A program made the translations under genes and the position numbers. 26,690 bases of DNA from SIO4C1 sp039820425 (GTDB lineage: Bacteria; Cyanobacteriota; Cyanobacteriia; Phormidesmidales; Phormidesmidaceae). How positions within the stretch are numbered: the first letter of the stretch is position 1; each line of letters begins with the position of its first letter. This document shows positions 18,901 to 25,740 of this stretch, in pieces. The notes beneath the pieces were generated by a model that made no database searches, was not told the DNA's origin, and saw only the letters and a program-made list of their open reading frames with translations. Where the stretch lies: assembly GCA_039820425.1 (NCBI GenBank), contig JBCBQD010000049.1, positions 1 through 26,690 of the forward strand, written 5' to 3'.

Positions 18901-20525
18901 TCAGCCGCGCCGCGCTGTATGCCCAGCTACATCTGGCCCACACCTTATTGCGATATGATCTGTTCCAATATGATCTATTGGTCGACTCTCCTGAACGTCT
19001 GTTGGGTTTGCTCAACCAGGTTAACCAACAGGCCCAGGCGCTACAAGATCCCATTGCCCAGGTCTATAGCCTCGGCTACCAGGGAGACCTGTATGCCCAA
19101 GCCCAGCAGTGGCCTGAAGCGCAGGCATTCACCGAAAAAGCCCTCCGCCAGGCTCAAGCCCTACAGGCCCCGGAAATGGTGTATCCCTTTGCTTTGCAGC
19201 TCGGTCGCTTACAGAAAGCCCAAGGCAATCGTACCCACGCCATGGAGGCCTATAGCGCTGCTATTGATGCCCTCAGTACCCTGCGCAAAGATCTGCTCGG
19301 CAGCAGCGAAGAGGCGCAATTTACCTTTCGGGATGATGTGGAACCCGTTTATCGAGAGTTTATCAAACTTCTCTTGCAGAGTGAGGCTGGGCGTTCACCG
19401 GAGCAAGCTCACCTCAAGCGGGCCAGAGATCTCATCGAAGATCTGCAAGTGGAGGAGATTAACGATTATTTTCAGGATGGCTGTGTTCAAGGCTCCCCCG
19501 CATTTGCCGATGAGGTCGATCCGAAGGCCGCGGTAATCTATCCAATTTTGCTTGACGACCGCTTAGATGTGATTGTCAGTGTGGCCGGTCAGCCTGTTCG
19601 TCATTACAGTACCGCCGTTTCATCTGACCAGGTCGAACAGACTGTTAAGCAAGCCTTAGGGGGCCTTACCTCCCCTCTACAGGCGGGGCGACCCTCCACC
19701 ACTCAGCAGCTTCAACAGCTCTATGACTGGATCATCGGCCCGGCGGCAGCGGATCTGGCCCAACAAGATGTGGATAGCCTGGTATTTGTGGCCGATGGCA
19801 TCTTGCGTACAATGCCGCTGACCACCCTCCACGATGGAGAGCAGTATCTTATTGAAAAATACAACGTGGTGCTCTCTCCCGGCCTTCAGCTATTGGATCC
19901 CAGACCTTTGCAGCGCCAGGATCTACAAATTCTGGCCGGGGGGCTCAGTGAAGCCCGCCCCGGCTTTCCGGCGCTCCCCTTTGTTACTGATGAACTGCAA
20001 CAGGTGACCACCCAAATTCCAAACCACCAGATTTTATTGAATGAAAATCTGACCAAGTCAAATTTGTTGAATAGCCTGGAGACAGTGCCTGCGGGGGTGG
20101 TCCATCTGGCCACCCATGGTGAATTTGGCCAAACAGCCGAGGATACTTTCATTCTCACCTGGGAAGGAAAGCTCACGCTGACGGAAATAAGTGCCGCTTT
20201 GCAGACACGTAATCGCACAGATATCTCCCCGGTGGAACTGTTGGTATTTAGTGCGTGTAAGACGGCCTCTGGGGATAGTCGAGCCGTCCTGGGTATTGCC
20301 GGGATGGCGATTCGTTCCGGGGCGCGTAGTACCCTGGCCGGGCTATGGGCCATCAATGACCAGGCGGCGGCGGCCTTCATGGCTGAGTTTTACGAGGCCC
20401 TGGCACAACCGGGTACTACAAAGGCCAAAGCCTTTCGGCAAGCACAGCTGACGCTTATTGAGGACTCACAATTGGCTTCCCCCTATTATTGGAGCCCGTT
20501 TGTGCTCGTGGGGAACTGGCTATGA
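12960..20525 (+). CDS. Giant TpsA-type exoprotein with C-terminal TPR and CHAT domains
   Basis: 2521 residues. A signal peptide with a hydrophobic core near 25-41 probably ends at PALG/Q (44/45). The two-partner-secretion domain (filamentous haemagglutinin N-terminal) covers about 46-170, with FNIDAGRGVYFV and LLNPNGILFG. Residues about 505-640 look like a P/Homo B jelly-roll (HTFDADLTVSLASPGG, NGVWLLEVVDN). Beta-helix repeats fill about 650-1640. The cyanobacterial TpsA-terminal motif NACAVG is near 1670. A helical TPR-like region covers about 1720-2115. The end (about 2190-2521) is a CHAT domain with dyad His2386 (HLATHGEF) and Cys2433 (VFSACKTASG), then YYWSPFVLVGNW. CHAT domains are caspase-like peptidases, often encoded separately from the haemagglutinin. 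No TpsB transporter is in the window. AGGA lies 10 nt before the ATG; ATG 12978 is an alternative. The stop is 8 bp from the convergent kinase stop. Export of the CHAT part is inference. Confidence 0.93.
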   Translation: MGKPRNMGVNGVSSRSGVRSCTPTATLLLMLGLSSFLAPIPALGQLLPDATTGTQVQPDSHVRGLPSDLIEGGTIRRESLFHSFQEFNIDAGRGVYFVTPLDIANIFSRITGGNPSNIEGTLGVLGNANLFLLNPNGILFGPNATLDIPGSFTASTADAFQFADGLEFSATDPQAPPLLTLSITPGLQLGRGDIANAGSLGVPAGRQLTLQGRNITHTGQLIAPSGTVGLLGETIGLLEEALVDVSGPGGGGTVWIGGLAQGARPDLNALRTYIGPDARIIADALGAGDGGTVVIWSDQATGFYGDISARGGREGGFVEVSSDGHLIFRGAVDTTAPLGESGILLLDPATITVANGTADSAADGIDSFAGSESGLAGQILSAPLSALDDLGPTTLFESELEGLSGDTNVILQATDGITIEDLTDDQLRFSGGVGRIALVADANGDGVGDVIMLDLQDTLATNGRDLLISGANLRLGNLDTSVLSEERLTPVDVDAGGPIPASGTSGLASFTFTVPDGLGFLTDVDVRFSAAHTFDADLTVSLASPGGLTLTLLDGVGGGEDNFQDTVLDDGATTPIAQGAAPFAGRFQPEEDLSLFEGRFANGVWLLEVVDNFEFDAGELFQAGESAPWGTALGTQLLLTSIQQVQEGDGGRVNLLATGDIAANTILTSGIGRGNQGGTVDINAGGTISLSEITASGSGGGGDIFISGQGDILTGDLTTASATFSGDIDTLGGDGGDIAIATPLGNVNTGVLDLTTQSTSGENLIGGNGGDLSITTTSGDIQTLSLLTVARSGASGTVVAGDGGDISIATASGDVDLSAANIVLRSLSFGSMVTSGQGGDFSISTTSGDITLSDVNSTSQTSGTRNLTGGNGGAAIVSTRSGDIEVTGSIDSGSITNGSSADDVIGGVSGAISLSTETGDIDSRSPLLANSVTTSGTGSSVAGRGGQISLSTTAGDINVLSASSSSRATSSSGPITGQRGGNISLSSRSGDITVLSGLDSSSDITSSSGTLRGGNGGDITIFSDRGNLLIAPLRSVSLLNSSLGSAADGNGGDISISSTAGNIDVSTLQTFSFSDSAADDTTPGGEGGAVSIFSDQGDINLGNPIFAFSLATNGPAGNGGDLSLVTQQGTIFGGDSGILHSFAVSQNNAGSGDGGKVTLSANNQISSLDVFTVSSQAEAGDLDIVGFGDLFLLEEVDVVTSASVIIPNPLGPPVIVEVGGIGQSGDANLSGAGALTLSNSNIISTAQGILEAGNIRISSPGQVTLQGASQIVSNTNSAGTAGNINVDSDTGILLTGADTLLSALTNAQGRAGNVTLEAPEITLDPGAQVSVRTNAQGRAGDIALLTNVLTLAEGAEISASTARGAGGRVQVLSPEALTISGPGRLTVETTGSGNAGNIEIRTPQLTVTDGVDISAATFSDSRFPAGPGSAGGFLDPGDAGDIEIFADTFDLTNGARVQTNTLGIGDAGTIALNIRDTLSLDAGEIAANTAASSLGQGGSVRVNADTARLSNSRISVNSEGQGRGGDILVDAGLVALENGATISATTASTDGGNINLQAEHALILSDRSEINATAGTALAGGDGGNIDIDAEFVIALPEGQNRIVANAFAGDGGNINIVTTSLLGAEFLDISASSEFGLDGEVVIDSPDLDPARGIIELPANLADASNQIVNACAVGRQGQSQFVATGRGGLPTTPASQPTGFYVLPDLGRLSEEQPTQAAAQAYYQANYSQAVTFWTQAANRLSPDPDRLASTLSNLALGHHYLGNWQQAEAAIIDAQQLLTPETATPQVLAQVLNTRASLNLSRGQTQRALDDWQQAADLYRKVGDSQGYFQAQLNQVQTLQSLGFYRQAQAPLEAVNTALADQPPSPLKAMGLLTLSHSLRNKGDTVGAQQTLETALDLAQKLNQPALTSQILLNLGHTAQPDQALAYYEKAQAAAPTALTRFQAQISQLRLLATHNPSTAQCLWSDLAPAFQSTRLPVSRAALYAQLHLAHTLLRYDLFQYDLLVDSPERLLGLLNQVNQQAQALQDPIAQVYSLGYQGDLYAQAQQWPEAQAFTEKALRQAQALQAPEMVYPFALQLGRLQKAQGNRTHAMEAYSAAIDALSTLRKDLLGSSEEAQFTFRDDVEPVYREFIKLLLQSEAGRSPEQAHLKRARDLIEDLQVEEINDYFQDGCVQGSPAFADEVDPKAAVIYPILLDDRLDVIVSVAGQPVRHYSTAVSSDQVEQTVKQALGGLTSPLQAGRPSTTQQLQQLYDWIIGPAAADLAQQDVDSLVFVADGILRTMPLTTLHDGEQYLIEKYNVVLSPGLQLLDPRPLQRQDLQILAGGLSEARPGFPALPFVTDELQQVTTQIPNHQILLNENLTKSNLLNSLETVPAGVVHLATHGEFGQTAEDTFILTWEGKLTLTEISAALQTRNRTDISPVELLVFSACKTASGDSRAVLGIAGMAIRSGARSTLAGLWAINDQAAAAFMAEFYEALAQPGTTKAKAFRQAQLTLIEDSQLASPYYWSPFVLVGNWL
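15148..16500 (+). repeat. Tandem beta-helix repeats in the exoprotein gene
   Basis: About 13 consecutive degenerate repeats of 33-38 codons. Each opens with GGxGGDISIS-like residues followed by TxSGDI, then a variable Ser/Thr-rich stretch. At DNA level each unit opens with a G-rich block such as GGGGGGGATAT. The pattern fits stacked coils of a right-handed beta-helix. A second, more ordinary TpsA repeat type follows to about 17880, including TNAQGRAG twice (near 16872 and 16959). Confidence 0.8.
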
Positions 20526-20533
20526 AATATCTC

Positions 20534-22987
20534 TCATATACCCTCGTCTGCTTGTAAAATTGCGTCTATCAAGTCAGTGATCTGGGTATACGCATAGTTC
20601 TCAGCCAGGCCAATTAAATAGTCTGCCACCTTAGACTGATCTGAGGGGATGCTGTCTAACAGCTGCATCACCTGCCGACCGTTTAAACTCAGGGCCGACC
20701 GATGCAACGCCTTCAGCCAGTCGGGAGGCATTGCAGCTAAGGTAGCTTCGATCGCTGCATCACTTTCTTGAGGACTGATGTCTGGACTTTGAACAACCGC
20801 TGCAGTCGAATCAGCTGTGCCCCACTCACTTGCCCGGACTGCCCCCTGAGGAGAGACCATCGGTTGAACCTGAGCTGTAAAGCAAAAGAGAGTTCCCCGA
20901 CCTAACTGACTAGACACTTGAATCGTGCCCCCCATCAGCTGTACCAATTGCTCACTAATGGGTAACCCCAATCCTGTCCCTGTTTTCGCTTTTTCACCAC
21001 TTTCAGTTTGGGCAAAGGGAATGAAAAGTTTGGGCAACTCAGACTCGGCAATGCCTTCGCCCGTGTCCTCGACTTCGAAGATGAGGGTAGTGGGTAGTGG
21101 GCGGTGGGTAGTGGGTGAGGGGGGTGCTGCTGAGCCCTGCCCCTTAGCTCCTGAGTGCTGACTTCTCACACGCAGTGTTACACGTCCTTCCGTCGTAAAC
21201 TTCAGCGCATTGCCCAACAAGTTGATCAACACCTGCCGGAGTTTTTGGGCATCGCCTACCAGCTGCTGGGGGATATCAGGCGAGATTTCAATCAAAAACT
21301 GGATCCCTTTTTGCTCTATTCGCAAGCGGAATAGGGCTTCGATGGTCTCCATGAGATCTGTTAGATCAAAAGGAGCCTCGTGTAAAACTTGTTTCCCTGA
21401 TTCGAGTTTGGTGAGTGACAGAATGTCATTGATCAGCCCCAATAGATGTTCTCCACTCTGGTCGATCAGGCGAGTTCGTTCTCGATTTGTCTCAGAGAGG
21501 GTGGCATCTTTTGCGAGGAGTTGGTTAAAGCCCAGGATGGCACTGAGGGGGGTTCTTAACTCGTGGCTCATGTGGGCTAAAAAATGACTTTTAGCGCGAC
21601 TGGCTGTTTCCGCCAGCTCTTTAGCCTGACTCAGCTCAATGTTTGCGTGTTGCAATTCGGCGGTGCGTTCGGACACCTTGACCTCCAGATCTAACTTGGC
21701 TTGCTCCAGTAGAGAAACGGCTTGCTGCTGGGCTTTAATCTTGGTCTGGATGACGCGGTCGTACTGATAAAAAGCGGCCAGCCCGGCACTGCATAAAGTT
21801 AGGCTGGTGAGCGCGGGAACCAATGGAATCCACCAACCTGCTGTCAGGGCTAAGTGGCTAATGACGGTAATGCTAACAACACTGATGCCGACCCAAAATA
21901 AGGCCCGGAGAGGCGAACGACTATACCGGGCAAAGCCAATGCCAATGACACCCCAACCCATAATCCATAGGTATTCGCTCAGGTTTGGCCAGGTTTTAAT
22001 CAGCGGGCGTTGATCCAGCGTTGCGCTGATAATTTGGCTAACCGCGTGGGCCTGAATCTCAATCCCATAGGCCCAATTATCCTCAGCGTCAACGACAGAG
22101 TTGGTTGCTGCACTGACATAGTCTTGAACGCTGGGGGTTGTCATGCCGATCAGGACGATGCGATCGCGAACCCAGGCTGGGTCAACCTCACTGGCTAGAA
22201 CGGCCTGAAAGGTCACGACTCGAAAGGCATTAGAACCCTGACGAAAATTAAGCAACATTTGCACATCCCCTCCCCCGGCATTCGCCCGGGTGTAGCCACC
22301 AAAATTGGATTGAACTCGAGGGATCTCAGCAGCGCCAAATCTCATGGTTAAGGGATCGCGTCGTCCATTGTTTAGCGGAATATTCTCTTGGGCCAGGTAG
22401 GTTTGGGCCAACAACAATGCCAGGGAAAACCGAAAGCCCTGATCGGTTTGTGTGCCTAGCAACATCCGCCGTTGGCGGCCATCCTCATCCAGGGGGGCAT
22501 CTACAAACCCTGTTCGCTCTGGGGGTAAAGCGGAGGGTGGAGCCACCGTCGGGGGCAAGACTTTCTCAATGCCGATCAGGTTCTCCATTTCCTGAAAGGC
22601 TGCGGTCAGGTCCTGATGGCCGGGCTCTACCGGCAGATCTCTAAATAGATCCAGGCCAACTACCCGAGGTTGGTGCTGCTGGAGGGTACGCAGGAGGCTT
22701 GTCAGCTGCTGATCAGGGATGGGATAGGCCCCGACAGCTTGAATCGTTTGCTCATCAATGCTCACCAGTAGGATGCGCTCGTCTGGAGCTTCGGGAGGAT
22801 GGGATTGCAAAAAGACATCCAAGGCCCGCCATTCTAATAGCTGAAATGCGCCCGCCAGCCGCCCGACCGTGATCAGTCCTAAGAACAGCATCCCTGGCAG
22901 TAGCCCGACCTGTAAACCGGCTGTCTGTTTACGAATTCTGCGCCAGACCCTAAACCCCAACCAAACTACCCTCCCAAATACTGACAT
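20534..22987 (-). CDS. CHASE2-domain sensor histidine kinase
   Basis: 817 aa membrane sensor kinase. Order: one N-terminal membrane segment (about 28-48), extracytoplasmic CHASE2 domain (about 50-310; ERILLVSIDEQTIQAVGAYP, PRVVGLDLFRD, RDRIVLIGMTTPSVQD), three closely spaced membrane segments (about 330-410), a coiled coil (about 410-460), HisKA with phospho-acceptor His475 in HMSHELRTPLS, and HATPase with N box NLLGNALKF, VEDTGEGI and GTGLGLPIS. CHASE2 followed by three transmembrane segments is the family's usual layout; its ligand is unknown. A Pro/Ser/Thr-rich insert of about 26 residues, encoded by heptamer repeats, interrupts the ATPase domain between N box and VEDTG. The tail (about 720-817, MPPDWLKALHRSAL) resembles the segment that follows receivers in hybrid kinases, but no receiver is present. 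A likely partner is the response regulator upstream on the same strand. It converges with the exoprotein gene. Confidence 0.93.
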   Translation of the reverse strand: MSVFGRVVWLGFRVWRRIRKQTAGLQVGLLPGMLFLGLITVGRLAGAFQLLEWRALDVFLQSHPPEAPDERILLVSIDEQTIQAVGAYPIPDQQLTSLLRTLQQHQPRVVGLDLFRDLPVEPGHQDLTAAFQEMENLIGIEKVLPPTVAPPSALPPERTGFVDAPLDEDGRQRRMLLGTQTDQGFRFSLALLLAQTYLAQENIPLNNGRRDPLTMRFGAAEIPRVQSNFGGYTRANAGGGDVQMLLNFRQGSNAFRVVTFQAVLASEVDPAWVRDRIVLIGMTTPSVQDYVSAATNSVVDAEDNWAYGIEIQAHAVSQIISATLDQRPLIKTWPNLSEYLWIMGWGVIGIGFARYSRSPLRALFWVGISVVSITVISHLALTAGWWIPLVPALTSLTLCSAGLAAFYQYDRVIQTKIKAQQQAVSLLEQAKLDLEVKVSERTAELQHANIELSQAKELAETASRAKSHFLAHMSHELRTPLSAILGFNQLLAKDATLSETNRERTRLIDQSGEHLLGLINDILSLTKLESGKQVLHEAPFDLTDLMETIEALFRLRIEQKGIQFLIEISPDIPQQLVGDAQKLRQVLINLLGNALKFTTEGRVTLRVRSQHSGAKGQGSAAPPSPTTHRPLPTTLIFEVEDTGEGIAESELPKLFIPFAQTESGEKAKTGTGLGLPISEQLVQLMGGTIQVSSQLGRGTLFCFTAQVQPMVSPQGAVRASEWGTADSTAAVVQSPDISPQESDAAIEATLAAMPPDWLKALHRSALSLNGRQVMQLLDSIPSDQSKVADYLIGLAENYAYTQITDLIDAILQADEGI
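21085..21175. repeat. Heptanucleotide tandem repeat inside the kinase ATPase domain
   Basis: From 21085 the + strand reads in sevens: GGGTAGT, GGGTAGT, GGGCGGT, GGGTAGT, GGGTGAG, GGGGGTG, then more degenerate units through TGCTGAC to about 21175. This resembles the short tandemly repeated heptamers (STRR) known in cyanobacteria. It encodes the low-complexity stretch around APPSPTTHRPLPTT on the - strand. Confidence 0.75.
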
Positions 22988-23092
22988 TCTAACTGTAACC
23001 GAGCTTTAGATTGCCAACGGCTTAAGGACAAGCTTTTTGATTGAAGTGAGTACGCGAGAACGTACGACAATGGTTATCCTTGGAGTCCTTAC

Positions 23093-23167
23093 ATGACAGT
23101 AGCTAACCTGACGCGCAATGAACGAATGCATCTGTCCATGGCTAGAGAGGCTTTTGATCTCTTTTAA
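23093..23167 (+). CDS. Possible 24-residue small ORF
   Basis: In the 216 bp between the kinase start and the regulator stop, on the opposite strand, ATG 23093 opens a 24-codon frame (starts MTVANLTRNERM, ends AFDLF) with GGAG at 23082-23085, seven bases upstream: good Shine-Dalgarno spacing. The length is compatible with chance or with the remnant of a longer gene. The product is not recognised. The rest of this gap shows nothing else except a weak AGGCT/AGCCT hairpin after the regulator stop. Confidence 0.25.
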   Translation: MTVANLTRNERMHLSMAREAFDLF

Positions 23168-23203
23168 AGCTCAACAGGTCGTCAGGCTTTTTCTTAGCCT
23201 TGC

Positions 23204-24508
23204 TCACGCCCCTTCTAAAAAAGCTTGAAACACTGGCCCAGACTGTTCTTGTGTGGCCGACCGGAGCACATTTTCACTCTTCTCAATCAGATCTCTTATC
23301 GGGGCGTCGGCGGCGGGCACCTGGCTAACTCCCCCCACGGTGATCATGAGTCCCATAGATTTCACATGGCCTGTGAGCGCGGCGTTTAGCTTCCAGGCCA
23401 AAGCCTTGCCCTGGGAAGCTTTTACGTTAGGCAACAACACTGCAACGGTATGAGCTCCATAGCTGGCCACAAGCGCATTTGGATACTGAACCGTACTTAA
23501 CACTGTCTGGACAATGGGGGACCAATCAAGGGCTTCTGGGGGCTGTGGCGAATTGAATCTGCACAAAATCAGACTGAGCGGAGAGTGTGATCTCACGCCT
23601 TGTTCCCAAACAGACTGGAGGGCCGTATCAAAAAAATTCCGATTCACCAGCCCTAAGACCGCATCGAGCACCCCCACCGCTTGTAACACCCGATTGGCAT
23701 ACTGAAGCTGTGCCGCCAGTAATGAACGTTGCCGTTGCGATCGCTGAAATTCCAGTTGATTTTCAATGCGGGCGATCACTTCTATCACCTTAAAGGGTTT
23801 GGTAATATAGTCGCCGCCACCCACTGAAAACGCCTGTACCTTATCCCAGACTTCATGCAGTGCGCTGACAAAAATCACCGGGATTGACTGGGTGTGGCTA
23901 TCTGCTTTTAAGCGACGGCACACTTCATAGCCGTCCATCTCCGGCATATTGACATCCAGCAGGATCAGATCCGGGGGGGCCACCGAGACAGCTCTCAGCG
24001 CGATGGCCCCATTCAGCGCCTGACGCACGCCGTATCCTTCGTTCTCTAGCATGTCAGATAGCAAAGCTAGATTTCGGGGCTGGTCGTCAACCAGTAAGAT
24101 GACAGCCTTGGGGACCTTAGCCCGGTTTGTCGGTGCCGTGTCAGATGAGGGTGCTGAGTCTGGAGGGAGTGAAGGGTGCGATCGCATAGCGGGCAGCTCC
24201 GTCGCTGCTTTAGTGTCAGCCTGCTTAGCAATTTGAAGTTTTTGTAGTAACACAGCCCGAGCACTAGATTTTGTCACCTTTTCACCCATCGCCTCAGAGA
24301 GTATCTGCCAGACCTGAGGCCCTACCACCTGACCCACGTAAGTAGGCGAATATCCAGCTTCAGCGGCAATTTGCTCATAGGTTTTCCGTTTAGGGCTATT
24401 ACTCAACGCTTCTAAAAGGATCACCCTTTGTAAATCGCTGAGATAAACACCCGTATGCTCATAAATAAAGGCTTCTGCTGATTCGAGGAGGGCTTCACTA
24501 GCTTGCAT
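23204..24508 (-). CDS. Response regulator: N-terminal HTH, receiver, degenerate GGDEF
   Basis: 434 aa from ATG 24508; the frame extends 20 codons further up, but this ATG begins the conserved domain. Residues 1-92 (HTGVYLSDLQRVILLEAL, TYEQIAAEAGYSPTYVGQVV) look like the helix-turn-helix found at the N-terminus of cyanobacterial vWA-MoxR-associated and related conflict or signalling proteins. A Pro/Ser/Ala-rich linker (about 93-132) follows. The receiver (about 134-255) has VDDQPRN, phospho-acceptor Asp185 in LLDVNMPEMDG, Ser in VSAL and Lys in TKPF. The C-terminal 170 residues align in shape with a diguanylate cyclase, but the signature that should read RYGGEEF is SYGAHTV (about 345-351), so c-di-GMP synthesis is not expected. 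It lies upstream of the CHASE2 kinase on the same strand and is the likely output partner. Confidence 0.88.
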   Translation of the reverse strand: MQASEALLESAEAFIYEHTGVYLSDLQRVILLEALSNSPKRKTYEQIAAEAGYSPTYVGQVVGPQVWQILSEAMGEKVTKSSARAVLLQKLQIAKQADTKAATELPAMRSHPSLPPDSAPSSDTAPTNRAKVPKAVILLVDDQPRNLALLSDMLENEGYGVRQALNGAIALRAVSVAPPDLILLDVNMPEMDGYEVCRRLKADSHTQSIPVIFVSALHEVWDKVQAFSVGGGDYITKPFKVIEVIARIENQLEFQRSQRQRSLLAAQLQYANRVLQAVGVLDAVLGLVNRNFFDTALQSVWEQGVRSHSPLSLILCRFNSPQPPEALDWSPIVQTVLSTVQYPNALVASYGAHTVAVLLPNVKASQGKALAWKLNAALTGHVKSMGLMITVGGVSQVPAADAPIRDLIEKSENVLRSATQEQSGPVFQAFLEGA

Positions 24509-24930
24509 GACAAACTCACAGGTAAAGGCGACGCTACGGCTTGGCTCTAGCATAGCGAATTGCCTCATCCCGATATATTCGCAATTCGGATACAGGCTTG
24601 CACCAGCCAGTCCAAACTTGAGCGGCTGCCCCCAAGATCTGAAGAAACCTGAATTTAAACCTGAATAAATACGATCCTTTCAGGATTTTTTCTACCAGGG
24701 ATCTTCGCTAAAGTAGGTGCAATGAAACACATGAGCATCAAACAAATGACAACCGCAACCAAACTTTACATCGGTTGAAACCAGGCTCAACTTAAGATCT
24801 GGATAGATGTTAGGTGCCAGGTTTACCTATTCTACCTAGTATCTGGTATCTAACAGCTAATACCTAACACCTACCAAAGTAGGTTATACAAACAGCCATA
24901 TTGTAACTGTTCCTGAGAGACAATCTGATC
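24509..24930. other. Divergent intergenic region, regulator / DUF928 gene
   Basis: About 420 bp without a convincing gene. It must hold the promoters of both divergent genes, but no clear -35/-10 pair could be chosen. It contains a short ATCCT/AGGAT hairpin followed by T6 (24674-24691) and a degenerate heptamer array near the DUF928 gene (listed separately). Confidence 0.6.
24833..24874. repeat. Degenerate heptamer tandem repeat
   Basis: Six units in register: TACCTAG, TATCTGG, TATCTAA, CAGCTAA, TACCTAA, CACCTAC (consensus close to TACCTAA). An out-of-register TACCTAT lies just upstream and a partly complementary GTTAGGTGCCAGG near 24809. This is a second heptamer-type repeat in the window, 57 bp before the DUF928 start. 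Confidence 0.6.
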
Positions 24931-25704
24931 ATGGAGACGATAAAAAATGCAACAGTACAGCAATCTGCTAAACATCTCATTAAAGGGATTCTAACAACAA
25001 CGGCTTATTATCAACTGGCGGCCAGTTTGCTACTCGCGTCTGTATTCACAACAACGACATGGGCTCAACAGTACCAGCCGCCATCGGGTGATCCGCCAAG
25101 TGGCCCGCTGGTGTCTAACGGATCGCGTAACGGCTGTGGTGAACAATACGAAATCCCTCTCACGGTGTTGGCACCAACGACCCATGTTGGTCAAACGACA
25201 ACGACAACCCCAACTCTGACCTGGTTTGTGCCAGCGACAGATACTTATCGCGTCGAAGTTTCTTTCTATACCCTCGATCAACAAGACCAACCCAATGAAT
25301 TGGTGCAGCTGCTAGAGTATGTGGGTAACGCTTCAGGGATTGTTGAGTTTACCTTACCAACGAATGAATCTGGACTCAGGGCCGATCAGCGTTACCTCTG
25401 GCAGGTGCGCATTGCCTGTACGCCAGATTCGCCAATCTATGATCAGTCATTTGTGTCAGTGATAGACGTCAAAACGCCTCCGGCAGAACTCACCCTCGCC
25501 CTGGATAGGGCCCAAACCCCTTCAGAGAAAGCGGATATCTATGCCAGTGCCGGCTACTGGTATGATGCTCTGCGAGAAGCCAGACTGTCTCCAGATGGCT
25601 TAGAACGTAATCAGCTCACCCAATCCTTGCTGGCCGAATTAGTAGCGTCAGAAAGCGGTCAACATGGCGAGTTTTTAACGCAGATCGCTGACCATGTAGA
25701 CTGA
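24931..25704 (+). CDS. Secreted DUF928 family protein
   Basis: 257 aa, function unknown. A signal peptide with a long N-terminal region and hydrophobic core at about 29-40 probably ends near TTWAQ (44-46). The mature part has the DUF928 pattern: an early Cys (RNGCGEQ), LTVLAPTTHVGQT, PTLTWFVPA, GIVEFTLP, RYLWQVRIACTPD, and the C-terminal helical motif ADIYASAGYWYDAL. The domain has a beta-sandwich look and ends in a short helical part. DUF928 genes are mostly cyanobacterial and often sit by CHAT, CHASE2 and haemagglutinin genes, as here. It diverges from the response regulator. An envelope role is likely, but no function is known. Confidence 0.85.
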   Translation: METIKNATVQQSAKHLIKGILTTTAYYQLAASLLLASVFTTTTWAQQYQPPSGDPPSGPLVSNGSRNGCGEQYEIPLTVLAPTTHVGQTTTTTPTLTWFVPATDTYRVEVSFYTLDQQDQPNELVQLLEYVGNASGIVEFTLPTNESGLRADQRYLWQVRIACTPDSPIYDQSFVSVIDVKTPPAELTLALDRAQTPSEKADIYASAGYWYDALREARLSPDGLERNQLTQSLLAELVASESGQHGEFLTQIADHVD

Positions 25705-25740
25705 GACTTAGATTTTACTCGTCTTTCTGTGGGTATCAAC

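Noticed and set aside
18948..18982. Near-tandem duplication ATATGATCTGTTCCA / ATATGATCTATTGG in the TPR region
   Set aside because: It encodes YDLFQYDLL within one helix and is too short to mean more than a local duplication.
18919..19536. A 205-codon + strand frame overlapping the TPR/CHAT region
   Set aside because: It is out of frame with a clear TPR-CHAT coding sequence and shows no domain of its own.
24674..24691. Intrinsic-terminator-like ATCCT-TTC-AGGAT hairpin followed by six T
   Set aside because: It lies between two divergent genes with no gene ending nearby, and the stem is only five base pairs.
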